Positions 30,376 through 44,557 of a stretch of 64,000 nt of DNA are shown here, in pieces; the stretch's first letter is position 1; every line of letters begins with the position of its first letter. The stretch is from Izhakiella capsodis (lineage in GTDB: Bacteria; Pseudomonadota; Gammaproteobacteria; Enterobacterales; Enterobacteriaceae), in NCBI RefSeq assembly GCF_900115045.1, contig NZ_FOVC01000002.1:372001-436000 (forward strand), given 5' to 3'. The notes beneath the pieces were generated by a model that ran no database searches, was not told the origin of the DNA, and saw nothing but the letters and a program-made list of their open reading frames with translations. The translations under genes were made by a program, and so were the position numbers.

Positions 30376-31173
30376 ATGTTAGCTGTTAAACGTCTCCTCT
30401 CTATTATGAAAACCCTGCGCGATCCGCAACGCGGTTGTCCGTGGGATCGCCAGCAGACCTTCGCCTCAATCGCACCCTATACGTTGGAAGAAACCTATGA
30501 GGTGCTGGACGCTATTGAGCGTGCAGACTATCAGGCGCTGCGCGATGAGCTCGGCGACTTGCTGTTTCAGGTGGTATTTTATGCCCGGATAGCCGAGGAG
30601 GAAGGAGAGTTTAATTTTGACGACATCTGCAATGGCATCAGCGATAAAATGGAACGGCGTCATCCGCATATTTTCGCCGACGCCAAAGCCGATGAGGCGG
30701 GCCAGGTGCTGCATAACTGGGAGCAGATTAAAATTTCCGAACGCGCTGAGAAAGCACAACATTCGGCACTGGATGACATTCCGTACACGCTGCCGGCGCT
30801 GATGCGAGCGCAGAAGATTCAAAAGCGTTGCAGTCACGTTGGCTTTGACTGGAAAACCCTCGGACCAGTACTGGACAAGGTACATGAAGAGTTCGACGAA
30901 GTGATGTTCGAAGCCAGGCAGGTGGTCGTCGATCAGCAAAAGCTGGAAGAAGAGATGGGCGATTTACTGTTTGCCAGTGTGAATTTGTCGCGCCATCTGG
31001 GCGTTAGAGCGGAAATGGCGCTGCAAAAAGCCAACAAAAAGTTTGAGGCGCGTTTTCGTCAGGTCGAAGCGATTATCCGTTCTCAGGGAAAAATAATGCC
31101 TGATGCTAGCCTGGAGGAGATGGAAGCGGCCTGGCAGCAAGTGAAAAACGCTGAAAAAATTCGACAAAGCTGA
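30376..31173 (+). CDS. mazG: Nucleoside triphosphate pyrophosphohydrolase MazG
   Basis: MazG hydrolyses nucleoside triphosphates to monophosphates and pyrophosphate and in E. coli modulates ppGpp levels under starvation. The ATG at 30376 gives 265 residues (E. coli 263) beginning with a conserved RLLSIMKTLRDP. Two MazG repeats are seen, with acidic metal-binding helices LEETYEVLDAIE/ELGDLLFQVVFYA in the first and KLEEEMGDLLFASVNLSRH in the second. An in-frame start at 30325 is less likely. It lies 184 bp after relA with no genes between, unlike E. coli where mazEF intervene. Confidence 0.94.
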   Translation: MLAVKRLLSIMKTLRDPQRGCPWDRQQTFASIAPYTLEETYEVLDAIERADYQALRDELGDLLFQVVFYARIAEEEGEFNFDDICNGISDKMERRHPHIFADAKADEAGQVLHNWEQIKISERAEKAQHSALDDIPYTLPALMRAQKIQKRCSHVGFDWKTLGPVLDKVHEEFDEVMFEARQVVVDQQKLEEEMGDLLFASVNLSRHLGVRAEMALQKANKKFEARFRQVEAIIRSQGKIMPDASLEEMEAAWQQVKNAEKIRQS

Positions 31174-31277
31174 TACGATTCAGCTTATGGAATGATGCAA
31201 AGCAATTTGATAAGTGCGCAACTGTTTTACGTTTTACGATAAGAGCACCAGAGGTGCGCTGCGGTGGAAACGATCAA

Positions 31278-31306
31278 TTGTGGCCGTTAGGGGATTCGGG
31301 TATACT
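31278..31306 (+). promoter_or_regulatory. Promoter of pyrG
   Basis: TTGTGG (31278-31283) and TATACT (31301-31306) are separated by 17 bp, 55 bp upstream of the pyrG start codon. The predicted start falls in the pyrimidine-rich CTTTCCCG tract; such starts can allow CTP/GTP-sensitive initiation, but that is inference. Confidence 0.6.
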
Positions 31307-31345
31307 GCTTTCCCGTCCTTGTTATTCCACCGTCTTTAAACCTAA

Positions 31346-34418
<3,073 letters not shown>

Positions 34419-34486
34419 GCTGGCGCCAGAGCGCGCCTTCTGGCGTGAGATTCGGCTTTTATATCCGTCAGAATCAGCGTGATTAA

Positions 34487-34520
34487 GAGTCGCAGTTCCG
34501 AAAGGGCTGCGACTTTTTTT
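34487..34520 (+). terminator. Rho-independent terminator of eno
   Basis: An 8-bp stem AGTCGCAG with CTGCGACT closes an 11-base loop and runs into seven T residues, 70 bp past the eno stop. Confidence 0.9.
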
Positions 34521-34616
34521 ATCGACTTACAGGCAGGAAAATGGCCCAAGTAAGGTTTCCGCTGTCGATCAGATCTGACATAATCTGCGCCCTTATCCGC
34601 ACCGCACGAGACCAGC

Positions 34617-35288
34617 ATGGATTACCCGATTAATGAAATGTTTCAGACGTTACAGGGCGAGGGGTTTTATACCGGCGTTCCTGCAATTTTCATCCGACTG
34701 CAGGGATGCCCGGTTGGCTGCAGCTGGTGTGATACTAAACACACATGGGACAAACTGGCCGATCGGGAATGCTCGCTGCAACAAATCCTGATTAAAGACG
34801 CCGAAAGCGATGCGTGGGGCAATGCCGATGAAACCATGTTACTCAACGCGATAGCCAACAAAAGCTGGACGGCGCACCACGTGGTAATCACTGGCGGTGA
34901 GCCATGCATACACGATCTGCGCGGGCTGACTTATGCTCTGGAACAGCGTGATTTTAGCTGCCAGATCGAAACCAGCGGTACGCACGAGATAAAATGCAGT
35001 GAGCAGAGTTGGGTAACGGTATCGCCTAAGGTTAATATGCGTGGAGGTTATGATGTGCTTGATCAGGCCCTGAGACGCGCCGATGAGATCAAGCATCCGG
35101 TTGCCCGCCAGCGCGATATTGATGCACTCGATGCCCTACTGGCGACGCTCGATGATGATAAAAAACGCATTGTTGCACTGCAACCAATCAGCCAGAAAGC
35201 CGAGGCGACGGCGCTGTGCATCGAAACCTGTATAGTACGCAACTGGCGACTGTCGATGCAGACACATAAATATCTTAATATTGCCTGA
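34617..35288 (+). CDS. queE: 7-carboxy-7-deazaguanine synthase QueE
   Basis: QueE is a radical SAM enzyme that contracts the ring of carboxytetrahydropterin to 7-carboxy-7-deazaguanine in queuosine synthesis. The 223 residues equal the E. coli length. The iron-sulfur cluster is bound by the CX3CX2C motif in QGCPVGCSWCDTKH near residue 27; TGGEPCIHDL follows. ATG 34617 gives MDYPINEMFQTLQGEG. The next gene in the pathway order, queD, is encoded convergently 117 bp downstream. Confidence 0.96.
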   Translation: MDYPINEMFQTLQGEGFYTGVPAIFIRLQGCPVGCSWCDTKHTWDKLADRECSLQQILIKDAESDAWGNADETMLLNAIANKSWTAHHVVITGGEPCIHDLRGLTYALEQRDFSCQIETSGTHEIKCSEQSWVTVSPKVNMRGGYDVLDQALRRADEIKHPVARQRDIDALDALLATLDDDKKRIVALQPISQKAEATALCIETCIVRNWRLSMQTHKYLNIA

Positions 35289-35386
35289 TCGGCGGCTAAC
35301 GCTGTCGTTGCTGGTTTGCTCGGGGTCGATGCCGGAAAATATAATCCGTTGCACCACTGAAGCTCTAGGTCTTAATAAATACTCCA

Positions 35387-35407
35387 ATCCTTCCGTAGGA
35401 TATTTTT
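35387..35407 (+). terminator. Possible weak terminator of queE
   Basis: A short stem, ATCCT with AGGAT around TCCGT, is followed by ATTTTT. The stem is only 5 bp, so the call is tentative; it abuts the queD stop codon. Confidence 0.3.
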
Positions 35408-35792
35408 AACATCGGCTGTCACCGGTTGATGACTCGCCGCGCCACACACAGCCTGCGGTGCAGGTCTCTTTTACCATCACCGCACTGAGCAAGGGAACAT
35501 GTGGTTTCATCTGTTGCCAGATCCATTGTGCCAGCACTTCGCTGGTGGGGTTCTCCAGCCCGTCGATCTCATTGAGATAGTAGTGATCAAGCCGGTCATA
35601 AACCGGTTTGAACGCGGATTTCAGCTCGGCAAAATCCATTACCCATCCGGTATAAGGGTCCACGTCACCCGTTACCTCAAGACGGACCATAAATGAGTGT
35701 CCGTGCAGGCGACCGCACTTATGGCCATCCGGTACGTGGGGCAGGCGATGCGCGGCCTCGAACTGAAAATCTTTGAATAATGTCATGCTCAT
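35406..35792 (-). CDS. queD: 6-carboxy-5,6,7,8-tetrahydropterin synthase QueD
   Basis: QueD converts 7,8-dihydroneopterin triphosphate to 6-carboxytetrahydropterin, the substrate of QueE. The zinc ligands appear as FEAAHRLPH and GRLHGHSF; the catalytic Cys is in HKCGRLHGH and [11 protein letters not shown] is conserved. The ATG at 35790-35792 gives MSMTLFKDF and 128 residues; a second ATG two codons later is equally possible. The protein runs about eight residues (ending DSRC) past the RGE where the E. coli protein stops, a small C-terminal extension. Confidence 0.95.
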   Translation of the reverse strand: MSMTLFKDFQFEAAHRLPHVPDGHKCGRLHGHSFMVRLEVTGDVDPYTGWVMDFAELKSAFKPVYDRLDHYYLNEIDGLENPTSEVLAQWIWQQMKPHVPLLSAVMVKETCTAGCVWRGESSTGDSRC

Positions 35793-35996
35793 AGTCTTAA
35801 TCCCGAAAAACAAAACCGCGCGAGTCTACCCGATTGTGAGATTTTTCGCAGCCTAAACTGTCTTTTAATGATTGATACGGAATACTTTTGGGTGTGACGG
35901 TAGTAATTGTTTGTATTCACATGAATTAACTAATCGTTTTTATCGTTGAGTCCTACCCAAAAAAACGTTTAGTTGTTTTGGTTATTTAATATTTCC

Positions 35997-36014
35997 AACC
36001 CTTATTTAAGGGTT
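35997..36014. promoter_or_regulatory. Palindrome upstream of cysJ
   Basis: AACCCTTA and TAAGGGTT form perfect 8-bp arms around TT, 58 bp before the cysJ start codon, in an AT-rich promoter-like region (35860-36071). CysB with acetylserine is the expected activator of cysJIH. Whether this palindrome is part of its site is not known. Confidence 0.4.
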
Positions 36015-36071
36015 ATTATGCCTGCCGTTAACCTACCGCTAAATGTACGTATATAAGATGGAAAACCTTCT

Positions 36072-37886
36072 ATGACTTTTCAGGCTCCTTCGGGTTCGTT
36101 GCTCCCACTGAACCCGGAGCAACTGGCGAAGCTTCAGGCTGCTACCAGTGACCTCTCCAATACTCAGCTGGCCTGGATATCCGGTTATTTCTGGGGCATG
36201 GTCAATCAGACGCCAGACAATTCTGCGGCAGCTAGCACGCCGGTATCCGTTCAGGCTAAAGCGCCAAAAGTTACCGTGATTTCTGCTTCACAGACCGGCA
36301 ATGCCCGGAGACTGGCTGAGCAGCTGCGCGATGATTTACTCGGTGCCAGACTGGGCGTTAATCTGGTGAACGCCGGAGACTACAAGTTTAAGCAGATCGC
36401 CCATGAAAAGCTGCTGGTGATCGTGACGTCCACCCAAGGAGAGGGTGAGCCGCCGGAAGAGGCGGTCGCGCTGCATAAATTTCTCATGTCGAAAAAGGCA
36501 CCTGAAATGGCCGATACCGCATTTGCGGTGTTCGGCCTGGGCGATAGGTCTTACACGTTTTTTAGCAAAGCGGGTAAAGATTTTGATGCCCGACTCACAG
36601 AACTTGGCGCCCGGCGTCTGTTAGAGCGAGTGGATGCAGATGTCGAGTACGCTGAGCAGGCTGCCAGCTGGCGTAAGCAAATGGTGGATATCTTGCAGGC
36701 TTGTCTTCCTGTAGAGAGTCCGGCGATTGCCTCAGTGACGGCCGCGGGCAGTGTTAATCAAATCGACAGTAGCCCCTATAACAAAGAAGCGCCTTTTACT
36801 GCCAGCCTGTCAGTTAATCAGAAGATTACCGGGCGTCGTTCGGACAAAGACGTGCGCCACATAGAGATTGATCTCGGCGATTCTGGTCTGCGTTATCAGC
36901 CTGGCGATGCGCTTGGTGTATGGTTCGAAAACGATCCAGCTCTGGTTGATGAGCTGCTCGCCCTGCTCTGGCTGAAAGGCGACGAGTTAGTAGACGTCAT
37001 GGCTGATACGCTGACGATTGCTGACGCGCTGCAAATGCATTTTGAACTGACGGTCAATACTCCACAGATTGTGGAACAGTACGCTAAGCTTTCCCGTAGT
37101 ACTACGTTGTTAGAGCGCGTGGCTGATAAAACCAGTCTGCAACATTATGCGCAGAGCACGCCGATTGTCGATATGGTGCGGGAATCGCCAACCGAGCTGA
37201 GCGCCGAACAGCTAACGACGCTGCTGCGCCCGCTGACGCCGCGTCTGTATTCGATTGCTTCCTCTCAGGCGGAAACCGAAAACGAGGTTCACATCACTGT
37301 GGGCGTCGTGCGCTATGAAATCGACGGACGACCACGGAGTGGTGGGGCGTCCAGCTTTCTTGCCGACCGTATTACGGAAGAGGGGGAAGTGAGGATCTTC
37401 ATTGAGCATAACGACAATTTCCGCTTACCGGCCAATACGGACGCACCGATTATTATGATTGGTCCAGGTACGGGTATCGCGCCGTTTCGCGCTTTTATGC
37501 AGCAGCGCGACAACGATGGCGCTACGGGTAAAAACTGGTTGTTTTTCGGCAATCCCCACTTTACTGAGGATTTTCTTTATCAGGTTGAATGGCAGCGCTA
37601 CGTCAAGGATGGCCTGCTGACCCATATCGATCTGGCGTGGTCTCGTGACCAGCCGCACAAAATTTACGTACAGGATCTGATCCGTAACAATGGTGCCGAA
37701 CTCTGGCGCTGGATAGAAGAGGGTGCTCATATCTATATTTGCGGTGATGCTAACCGCATGGCAAAAGATGTCGAGCAAGCGCTGTTAGACATTGTGGCGG
37801 TAAACGGTGGCATGGACTCCGAAACGGCCGATGAGTTTTTAAGTGAGTTACGCATTGCGCGCCGTTATCAGCGCGACGTGTACTGA
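36072..37886 (+). CDS. cysJ: Sulfite reductase flavoprotein subunit CysJ
   Basis: CysJ passes electrons from NADPH through FAD and FMN to the CysI hemoprotein, for six-electron reduction of sulfite to sulfide. The 604-residue protein (E. coli 599) has an FMN flavodoxin domain (about 60-210; [27 protein letters not shown]). This is joined by a linker to an FAD/NADP reductase domain ([35 protein letters not shown], and C-terminal RRYQRDVY). All cofactor motifs are intact. First gene of cysJIH; cysI starts 12 bases after its stop. Confidence 0.97.
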   Translation: MTFQAPSGSLLPLNPEQLAKLQAATSDLSNTQLAWISGYFWGMVNQTPDNSAAASTPVSVQAKAPKVTVISASQTGNARRLAEQLRDDLLGARLGVNLVNAGDYKFKQIAHEKLLVIVTSTQGEGEPPEEAVALHKFLMSKKAPEMADTAFAVFGLGDRSYTFFSKAGKDFDARLTELGARRLLERVDADVEYAEQAASWRKQMVDILQACLPVESPAIASVTAAGSVNQIDSSPYNKEAPFTASLSVNQKITGRRSDKDVRHIEIDLGDSGLRYQPGDALGVWFENDPALVDELLALLWLKGDELVDVMADTLTIADALQMHFELTVNTPQIVEQYAKLSRSTTLLERVADKTSLQHYAQSTPIVDMVRESPTELSAEQLTTLLRPLTPRLYSIASSQAETENEVHITVGVVRYEIDGRPRSGGASSFLADRITEEGEVRIFIEHNDNFRLPANTDAPIIMIGPGTGIAPFRAFMQQRDNDGATGKNWLFFGNPHFTEDFLYQVEWQRYVKDGLLTHIDLAWSRDQPHKIYVQDLIRNNGAELWRWIEEGAHIYICGDANRMAKDVEQALLDIVAVNGGMDSETADEFLSELRIARRYQRDVY

Positions 37887-37898
37887 GAGATAAACATA

Positions 37899-39611
37899 AT
37901 GAGCGATAAACATCCCGGACCGCTGGTGGTTGAAGGCAAACTGGCCGATGCCGAGCGTTTGAAAAAAGAGAGCAACTACCTGCGCGGTACCATTCTGAAC
38001 GATTTGAGTGATGGTCTGACTGGCGGCTTTAACGGTGATAACTTCCTGCTTATCCGTTTTCACGGGATGTATCAGCAAGACGATCGCGATATTCGCGCGG
38101 AACGTGCTGAGCAAAAGCTGGAGCCGCGCCACGCCATGATGCTGCGCTGTCGATTGCCTGGTGGGATCATTAAGCCTGAGCAGTGGCTGGCGATCGATAA
38201 CTTTGCCCGTGAAAACACGTTGTACGGCAGTATACGGTTGACCAACCGACAAACTTTTCAGTTTCACGGCATCCTGAAAAAGAACGTCAAACCGGCCCAC
38301 CAGATGCTGCATGACGTGGGGCTTGATGCGCTGGCGACCGCTAATGATGTCAATCGCAACGTGCTCTGTACCTCGAACCCTATTGAGTCTGAGCTACATC
38401 AGGAAGCCTACGAGTGGGCGAAGAGGCTTTCGGAGCACCTGCTGCCTCAGACGCGTGCTTATATGGAAATCTGGTGGGATCAGCAAAAGGTGGCCACCAC
38501 TGATAAGGAGCCGATTCTCGGCGAAACCTACCTGCCGCGTAAGTTTAAAACGACGGTTGTGGTTCCGCCGCATAATGATGTTGATCTTCATGCTAATGAT
38601 ATGAACTTCATTGCCATTGCTGAAAACGGCCGATTGATCGGCTTTAATCTTCTGCTGGGCGGTGGTTTGTCAATTGAACATGGCAATAAAGCGACTTATG
38701 CCCGCACCGCCAGCGAAATTGGCTTTCTGCCGCTGGATAAAACGCTGGAGGTGGCCGCTGCGGTGGTAAGCACTCAGCGCGACTGGGGTAACCGCACCGA
38801 TCGCAAAAATGCGAAAACTAAATATACTCTTGAACGCGTCGGCGTTGATACGTTCAAAGCCGAGGTTGAAAAGCGTGCTGGCCTGACTTTCGAGCCGATC
38901 CGCCCTTATGAATTCACCACTCGTGGTGATCGCTTCGGTTGGGTAAAAGGCATCGATGATAAATGGCATCTGACGTTGTTTATTGAAAACGGACGCCTGC
39001 TGGATTATCCGGATCGACCATTAAAGTCCGGTATCGCCGAAATTGCGCGTGTACACAAGGGCGATTTTCGCCTGACAGCTAACCAGAATCTTATCGTGGC
39101 TGGTGTTCCGGCGTCGCAAAAGAACAAAATCAACGCCATTGCACGCCAGCATACACTTCTGGATAACGTGACTTCACAGCGCGAAAACTCAATGGCCTGC
39201 GTGGCGTTCCCAACGTGTCCACTGGCAATGGCAGAGGCCGAACGGTTTCTGCCGGCATTCGTTACCCGCGTCGAGGAGCTGATGCATCGCCACAACGTTG
39301 ACGAGGAGCATATTGTACTGCGTGTTACAGGTTGCCCTAACGGCTGTGGGAGAGCGTTGCTGGCAGAAATTGGTCTGATAGGTAAGGCTCCGGGACGCTA
39401 TAACCTGTATCTGGGCGGCAACCGTATTGGCACCCGTATTCCGCGCATGTATCGGGAAAATATCGGCGAAGATGACATCATCGCTGACCTTGATGAGCTG
39501 ATTGGTCGTTGGGCTAAAGAGCGGCAGGATAACGAATGTTTTGGTGACTTTACGATCCGTGCCGGGGTTGTCCGGGCAGTGGAAGATCCTGCGCATGATT
39601 TCTGGGAATAA
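37899..39611 (+). CDS. cysI: Sulfite reductase hemoprotein subunit CysI
   Basis: CysI carries siroheme coupled to a 4Fe-4S cluster and reduces sulfite to sulfide. The 570 residues equal the E. coli length. The four cluster cysteines are visible as [10 protein letters not shown] and TGCPNGC, the last also bridging to siroheme. Conserved arginines and lysines for substrate lie in [12 protein letters not shown]. Siroheme is made by CysG, encoded 1.2 kb downstream. cysH starts 11 bases after the cysI stop. Confidence 0.98.
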   Translation: MSDKHPGPLVVEGKLADAERLKKESNYLRGTILNDLSDGLTGGFNGDNFLLIRFHGMYQQDDRDIRAERAEQKLEPRHAMMLRCRLPGGIIKPEQWLAIDNFARENTLYGSIRLTNRQTFQFHGILKKNVKPAHQMLHDVGLDALATANDVNRNVLCTSNPIESELHQEAYEWAKRLSEHLLPQTRAYMEIWWDQQKVATTDKEPILGETYLPRKFKTTVVVPPHNDVDLHANDMNFIAIAENGRLIGFNLLLGGGLSIEHGNKATYARTASEIGFLPLDKTLEVAAAVVSTQRDWGNRTDRKNAKTKYTLERVGVDTFKAEVEKRAGLTFEPIRPYEFTTRGDRFGWVKGIDDKWHLTLFIENGRLLDYPDRPLKSGIAEIARVHKGDFRLTANQNLIVAGVPASQKNKINAIARQHTLLDNVTSQRENSMACVAFPTCPLAMAEAERFLPAFVTRVEELMHRHNVDEEHIVLRVTGCPNGCGRALLAEIGLIGKAPGRYNLYLGGNRIGTRIPRMYRENIGEDDIIADLDELIGRWAKERQDNECFGDFTIRAGVVRAVEDPAHDFWE

Positions 39612-39622
39612 TGGAGGCTGAG

Positions 39623-40354
39623 ATGTCTGTACTCGATCTCGCACAGCTAAATGCATTAGCAAAAGTTGAGCGCGTAATGGCGCTGGCACAGATAAATAAT
39701 AAGCTGGATGCCATAAGTGCCGAAGCGCGGGTTGCATGGTCGCTGGAGCATCTGCCAGGTGCCTTTGTGCTCTCTTCAAGCTTTGGTATTCAGGCGGCGG
39801 TCACCCTGCATCTGGTGACCCGGCTAAAACCCGATATCCCGGTGATCCTTACCGATACCGGTTATCTGTTTGCTGAAACCTATCAGTTCATTGATGCACT
39901 GACGCAAAAGCTGGATCTTAACTTGCAGATATTTCGCGCTTCGGCGTCGCCCGCGTGGCAGGAAGCGCGCTATGGCAAGCTGTGGGAGCAAGGCGTGGAG
40001 GGCATCGAGCGTTATAACCAAATTAATAAAGTTGAACCGATGGACCGTGCGCTGGAAACGCTGCGGGCAGGATGCTGGTTTGCCGGCCTGCGTCGGAAAC
40101 AGTCCGGTAGCCGGGCCAACCTGCCGGTGCTGGCGATTAAACGTGGCGTGTTCAAGGTGCTGCCGATTATCGATTGGGATAATCAAACCGTTTATCAGTA
40201 CCTGAAACGTCACGGCCTTAGCTATCATCCGCTATGGGATCAGGGGTATGTTTCGGTAGGTGATACCCATACTACGCGCAAGCTGGAGCCGGGTATGAGC
40301 GAGGAAGATACGCGTTTCTTCGGCCTCAAACGCGAGTGCGGACTACACGAATAG
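39623..40354 (+). CDS. cysH: Phosphoadenosine phosphosulfate reductase CysH
   Basis: CysH reduces PAPS to sulfite and PAP with thioredoxin. The ATG at 39623, five bases after GGAGG, gives 243 residues. The PP-loop region is seen in [11 protein letters not shown] and [12 protein letters not shown], with the substrate loop [17 protein letters not shown]. The catalytic cysteine is in the C-terminal KRECGLHE. Only one Cys pair member is present there, as expected for the cluster-free PAPS-specific type of enterics. Confidence 0.97.
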   Translation: MSVLDLAQLNALAKVERVMALAQINNKLDAISAEARVAWSLEHLPGAFVLSSSFGIQAAVTLHLVTRLKPDIPVILTDTGYLFAETYQFIDALTQKLDLNLQIFRASASPAWQEARYGKLWEQGVEGIERYNQINKVEPMDRALETLRAGCWFAGLRRKQSGSRANLPVLAIKRGVFKVLPIIDWDNQTVYQYLKRHGLSYHPLWDQGYVSVGDTHTTRKLEPGMSEEDTRFFGLKRECGLHE

Positions 40355-40786
40355 ATTGGCTACGAGATAAGTGCATCAATAAGGATTGTCATGCGTGGCT
40401 TAAACGCGCGCATCGTCCTACGTATCTCTTTTCATCCCAGGCATGTTTAGCCTGATCTTAATCAGCTACGCAGCGTTGCGTTTTACCGGTGATATTTCAG
40501 AACAGGCAATGGGCGTTCGGCTGAGATACGCTGCGGTCCACGTTGTGGGCGTCATGCTGCAAGCGCACCGGAAAAAAGGCATTGTCAGAGTGTCAGTCTT
40601 GCCGGCGGAGGAGTATGCGACGCTCGCTGTAAAGTCATTGTTTTTTCTTTGTTATGCAGAAATTGATGTGAACTTTACCGGATTGTTATTCCATCTGGTA
40701 ACTTCTCATTCCTATTCGTAATTTCAAAAACATAAAGCTTGTGACCTATAGTCGCATTAACTTTATGTGTTTCTGACGGGAACATT
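40355..40786. other. Non-coding region between cysH and cysG
   Basis: In E. coli and Salmonella the cysH-cysD interval holds iap and often the type I-E CRISPR-cas system. Here it is 432 bp with no repeats and no cas or iap gene. A 92-codon open frame (40443-40721) has no recognisable domain and no good start site. The last 100 bp are AT-rich, with CTATAG near 40744 as a candidate -10, and probably contain the CysB-dependent promoter of cysGDNC. Confidence 0.55.
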
Positions 40787-42202
40787 GTGAATTATTTACC
40801 CCTTTTTGCCGACCTGCGGACAAGAGCAGTGCTGGTGGTCGGCGGCGGCGACGTTGCCGCACGTAAAATCGATTTACTGCGTCGTGCCGGCGCATGCGTG
40901 CGGGTGGTTGCGCGTAGCCTTTGTGATGAACTGGCCGAGCTGGAACAACAGCAGGTGATTATCTGGCTCGCTCGCGATTTTGCGGAGGAGCAGCTTAAAG
41001 ACGTGGTGCTGGTGATCGCGGCGACCGATGACAACGTACTCAATAGCACTGTCAGTAGCTGTGCGAACGCGCGCAACCTGTTGGTCAACGTTGTGGATGA
41101 TCAGGCGAAATGCAGTTTTATATTTCCATCGATCGTTGATCGTTCACCGCTGGTGGTCGCGATTTCATCGGGAGGAACGGCGCCGGTTCTGGCGCGATTA
41201 CTCCGTGAAAAGCTGGAGGCGTTGTTGCCGGTAAGCCTGGGCAACATGGCCGCCCTCGCGGCGGAGTGGCGTGGAAAAGTCAAACAGCGTTTCGCAAAAA
41301 TAGCTGACCGTCGCCGCTACTGGGAGCGCATATTCAGCGGTCAGTTTGCCAGCCAGGTTGCCTGCAGCAATCTGATGGCCGCCAGACAAACGCTTGACGC
41401 GCAACTGGAAAATCCTGAGGCCTGCAAGGGCGAAATCATACTGGTCGGTGCCGGTCCCGGCGATCCGGGTTTGCTGACGCTGCGTGCGTTGCAAGTTATG
41501 CAGCAGGCTGATGTGGTGCTTTATGACCATCTGGTCAGTGCTGAGGTGCTGGATCTGGTGCGACGTGATGCCGATCGCATCTGTGTGGGCAAACGCGCCG
41601 GCACGCACGATGTGATTCAGGAAGAGACTAATCGCCTGCTGGTTGAGCTGGCGTGCGAGGGCAAGCGCGTTGTGCGGCTCAAAGGTGGCGATCCGTTTAT
41701 TTTCGGCCGTGGCGGCGAAGAGTTGCAGGTCGTGGTGCAGGCGGGCATACCCTTTCAGATTGTACCCGGCGTTACCGCCGCCTCTGGTGCGACGGCTTAT
41801 GCAGGTATTCCGCTGACCCACCGTGACTACGCGCAGAGCGTGCTGTTCATTACCGGCCACTCACGGGAGGAGCGCGATTCAGTTGACTGGTCCTCTCTGG
41901 CCCGTGCGCATCAGACGTTGGCGATTTATATGGGGACTTTCAGAGCGGAGGATATCAGTTCGCAGCTCATTGCCCATGGACGCGGCGCCGCGACGCCGGT
42001 GGCGATTATCAGTCGTGGTACCCGCCCGGATCAGCAGGTACTAACCGGTACGCTTAGCGAACTAGGCCAACTGGCGCAAAACGCCCCAACGCCCGCGCTG
42101 CTGGTTATTGGTGAGGTGGTTAACCTACAGGCGCAGCTTGCCTGGTTTCAACATTCGGCACGACCGGCATCGCCTGATGAAACGGTTGTTACTTTGGCTT
42201 GA
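40787..42202 (+). CDS. cysG: Siroheme synthase CysG (multifunctional)
   Basis: CysG makes siroheme from uroporphyrinogen III: C-terminal SAM-dependent bismethylation, then N-terminal NAD-dependent dehydrogenation and ferrochelation. The 471 residues start with GTG at 40787 and [21 protein letters not shown], the Rossmann loop of the N-terminal domain; the methyltransferase part has [32 protein letters not shown] and [12 protein letters not shown]. In E. coli cysG is linked to nirBD; here it heads the sulfate-activation operon, 9 bases before cysD, supplying siroheme to CysI. Confidence 0.96.
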   Translation: MNYLPLFADLRTRAVLVVGGGDVAARKIDLLRRAGACVRVVARSLCDELAELEQQQVIIWLARDFAEEQLKDVVLVIAATDDNVLNSTVSSCANARNLLVNVVDDQAKCSFIFPSIVDRSPLVVAISSGGTAPVLARLLREKLEALLPVSLGNMAALAAEWRGKVKQRFAKIADRRRYWERIFSGQFASQVACSNLMAARQTLDAQLENPEACKGEIILVGAGPGDPGLLTLRALQVMQQADVVLYDHLVSAEVLDLVRRDADRICVGKRAGTHDVIQEETNRLLVELACEGKRVVRLKGGDPFIFGRGGEELQVVVQAGIPFQIVPGVTAASGATAYAGIPLTHRDYAQSVLFITGHSREERDSVDWSSLARAHQTLAIYMGTFRAEDISSQLIAHGRGAATPVAIISRGTRPDQQVLTGTLSELGQLAQNAPTPALLVIGEVVNLQAQLAWFQHSARPASPDETVVTLA

Positions 42203-42211
42203 GGAACAGTT

Positions 42212-43120
42212 ATGGATCAAAAACAGCTCACTCACCTGCGTCAACTCGAAGCGGAAAGTATCCATATCATCCGGGAAGTGGCGGCAGAATTCAGCAATCC
42301 GGTGATGATGTATTCTATCGGTAAAGATTCATCGGTAATGCTCCACCTGGCGCGTAAAGCATTTTATCCCGGTACGCTGCCTTTTCCGCTGCTCCATGTT
42401 GATACCGGCTGGAAATTCCGGGAAATGTACGCATTTCGCGATCGTACGGTCAAAGAACTGGGTGCCGAGCTGATTGTTCACCGTAACCCGGAAGGTTTGG
42501 CGATGGGGATTAACCCTTTCGTTCACGGCAGCGCGAAGCATACCGATATCATGAAAACCGAAGGATTAAAGCAGGCGCTGAATAAGTATGGTTTCGACGC
42601 TGCGTTTGGTGGCGCGCGACGGGATGAAGAAAAATCGCGCGCTAAAGAGCGTATCTACTCATTTCGTGACCGTTTTCATCGCTGGGACCCGAAAAATCAG
42701 CGTCCGGAGCTTTGGCACAACTATAACGGCCAGATTAATAAGGGCGAAAGTATTCGCGTATTTCCGCTTTCAAACTGGACTGAGCTGGATATCTGGCAAT
42801 ATATCTTCATGGAAAATATCGAAATCGTGCCGCTATATCTGGCGGCTGAACGCCCGGTCCTTGAGCGTGATGGCATGCTGATGATGGTCGATGACGATCG
42901 TATCGATCTGCAGCCAGGCGAGGAGATCAAGCCGCGCATGGTGCGTTTTCGTACTCTTGGCTGTTGGCCGCTCACCGGCGCGGTGGAGTCACAGGCCGCA
43001 ACGTTGCCGGAAATTATTAAAGAAATGTTGATCTCCACCAGCAGTGAACGTCAGGGGCGATTAATTGACCGCGACCAGGCCGGCTCAATGGAGCTGAAAA
43101 AACGTCAGGGTTATTTCTGA
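42212..43120 (+). CDS. cysD: Sulfate adenylyltransferase subunit CysD
   Basis: CysD is the catalytic ATP sulfurylase subunit, making APS from sulfate and ATP; it works as a dimer with the GTPase CysN. The 302-residue length equals E. coli. It belongs to the PP-loop family: [19 protein letters not shown] holds the ATP-binding motif, followed by [12 protein letters not shown] and [17 protein letters not shown]. The ATG at 42212 follows GAGGAAC. cysN starts 9 bases after the stop. Confidence 0.98.
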   Translation: MDQKQLTHLRQLEAESIHIIREVAAEFSNPVMMYSIGKDSSVMLHLARKAFYPGTLPFPLLHVDTGWKFREMYAFRDRTVKELGAELIVHRNPEGLAMGINPFVHGSAKHTDIMKTEGLKQALNKYGFDAAFGGARRDEEKSRAKERIYSFRDRFHRWDPKNQRPELWHNYNGQINKGESIRVFPLSNWTELDIWQYIFMENIEIVPLYLAAERPVLERDGMLMMVDDDRIDLQPGEEIKPRMVRFRTLGCWPLTGAVESQAATLPEIIKEMLISTSSERQGRLIDRDQAGSMELKKRQGYF

Positions 43121-43129
43121 GGAGCGTCG

Positions 43130-44557
43130 ATGAATACAGTAATGGCACAACAAATTGCTGAGCAGGGCGGAGTAGAGGCCTGGTTGCACGCCCAGCAGCA
43201 CAAAAGTCTGCTGCGCTTTTTAACCTGTGGCAGCGTCGATGACGGAAAGAGTACCTTAATTGGACGATTGCTACACGATACCCGACAGATTTATGAAGAT
43301 CAGCTATCTTCACTGCACAATGACAGCAAACGTCACGGCACCCAGGGGGAAAAGATCGATCTTGCGCTGTTAGTCGATGGCTTGCAGGCTGAACGTGAGC
43401 AGGGGATCACCATTGACGTGGCCTACCGTTACTTCTCTACGGAGAAGCGTAAGTTTATCATTGCGGACACTCCGGGACACGAACAGTACACACGTAATAT
43501 GGCGACCGGTGCTTCCACCTGCGATCTGGCAATTTTGCTAATTGATGCGCGTAAAGGTGTACTGGATCAAACTCGCCGCCATAGCTTTATCAGTACGCTG
43601 CTCGGTATTAAATATCTGCTGGTGGCGGTGAACAAAATGGATCTGATGGAATACAGCCAGCAGCGATTCGAACAGATTAAACAGGCGTACCTGGGTTTCG
43701 CCGCGCAGCTGCCGGGCGATGTTGATATTCGTTTTGTACCTATTTCTGCTCTTGAAGGTGAGAACGTTGCCAGTCAAAGCTTGCGTATGAGCTGGTACAA
43801 CGGCCCGACCCTGCTTGACGTGCTGGAAACCGTTGAGGTTAACCCTGTGGTCGATCATCAGCCAATGCGCTTTCCAGTTCAGTACGTCAACAGACCGAAT
43901 CTCGATTTTCGTGGCTATGCCGGTACGCTGGCCTCCGGGCTGGTCAGAGTCGGCCAGCGAGTAAAAGTGTTGCCCTCCGGCGCAGAATCTTCAGTGGCTC
44001 GCATCGTCACTTTCGATGGCGATTTGACCGAGGCGCAGGCTGGAGAGGCGATTACCCTTGTGCTGGAAGATGAAATTGATATCAGTCGTGGTGACCTGCT
44101 GGTCGAAGCGGATACCGCATTGAAGCCGGTTCGCGGTGCATCGCTGGACGTGGTGTGGATGGCAGAGCAGCCGCTGGTACCGGGTCAAAGCTATGATGTC
44201 AAAATTGCCGGCAAAAAGACCCGTGCCCGCGTGGAAAAGATCCAGTATCAGGTTGAAATTAACCGTCTGACTCAGCGCACGGTAGAGAAACTGCCGCTCA
44301 ACGGTATCGCGCTGATCAACGTGACTTTTGACGAGCCGCTGGCGATTGATCCATACCAACATAACCCGGTGAGCGGTGGCATCATATTTATCGACCGGTT
44401 GAGCAACGTTACGGTGGGGGCAGGAATGATCCGATATGCGCAGGATGTAGATAACAGTGCACGCAGTGATTACGGTGCCTTTGAACTGGAGCTGAACGCA
44501 TGGGTGCGGCGTTATTTCCCACACTGGGGAGCTCGCGATCTTTTGAGCGATAAATAA
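43130..44557 (+). CDS. cysN: Sulfate adenylyltransferase subunit CysN (GTPase)
   Basis: CysN is an EF-Tu-like GTPase whose GTP hydrolysis drives the unfavourable sulfurylase reaction on CysD. The 475 residues (E. coli 475) show all G motifs: [16 protein letters not shown] (P-loop), [17 protein letters not shown], and NKMDL, followed by two beta-barrel domains. The APS kinase that is fused to CysN in some bacteria is separate here, as cysC, which overlaps its stop by one base (TAATG). Confidence 0.98.
   Translation: MNTVMAQQIAEQGGVEAWLHAQQHKSLLRFLTCGSVDDGKSTLIGRLLHDTRQIYEDQLSSLHNDSKRHGTQGEKIDLALLVDGLQAEREQGITIDVAYRYFSTEKRKFIIADTPGHEQYTRNMATGASTCDLAILLIDARKGVLDQTRRHSFISTLLGIKYLLVAVNKMDLMEYSQQRFEQIKQAYLGFAAQLPGDVDIRFVPISALEGENVASQSLRMSWYNGPTLLDVLETVEVNPVVDHQPMRFPVQYVNRPNLDFRGYAGTLASGLVRVGQRVKVLPSGAESSVARIVTFDGDLTEAQAGEAITLVLEDEIDISRGDLLVEADTALKPVRGASLDVVWMAEQPLVPGQSYDVKIAGKKTRARVEKIQYQVEINRLTQRTVEKLPLNGIALINVTFDEPLAIDPYQHNPVSGGIIFIDRLSNVTVGAGMIRYAQDVDNSARSDYGAFELELNAWVRRYFPHWGARDLLSDK

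Noticed and set aside
40443..40721. 92-codon open frame between cysH and cysG
   Set aside because: No recognised domain, no good start site, and it lies in an intergenic region expected to hold the cysGDNC promoter.
40355..40786. Possible CRISPR array at the usual cysH-cysD site
   Set aside because: No repeated 28-29-mers, leader or cas gene are visible; none was seen elsewhere in the window either.
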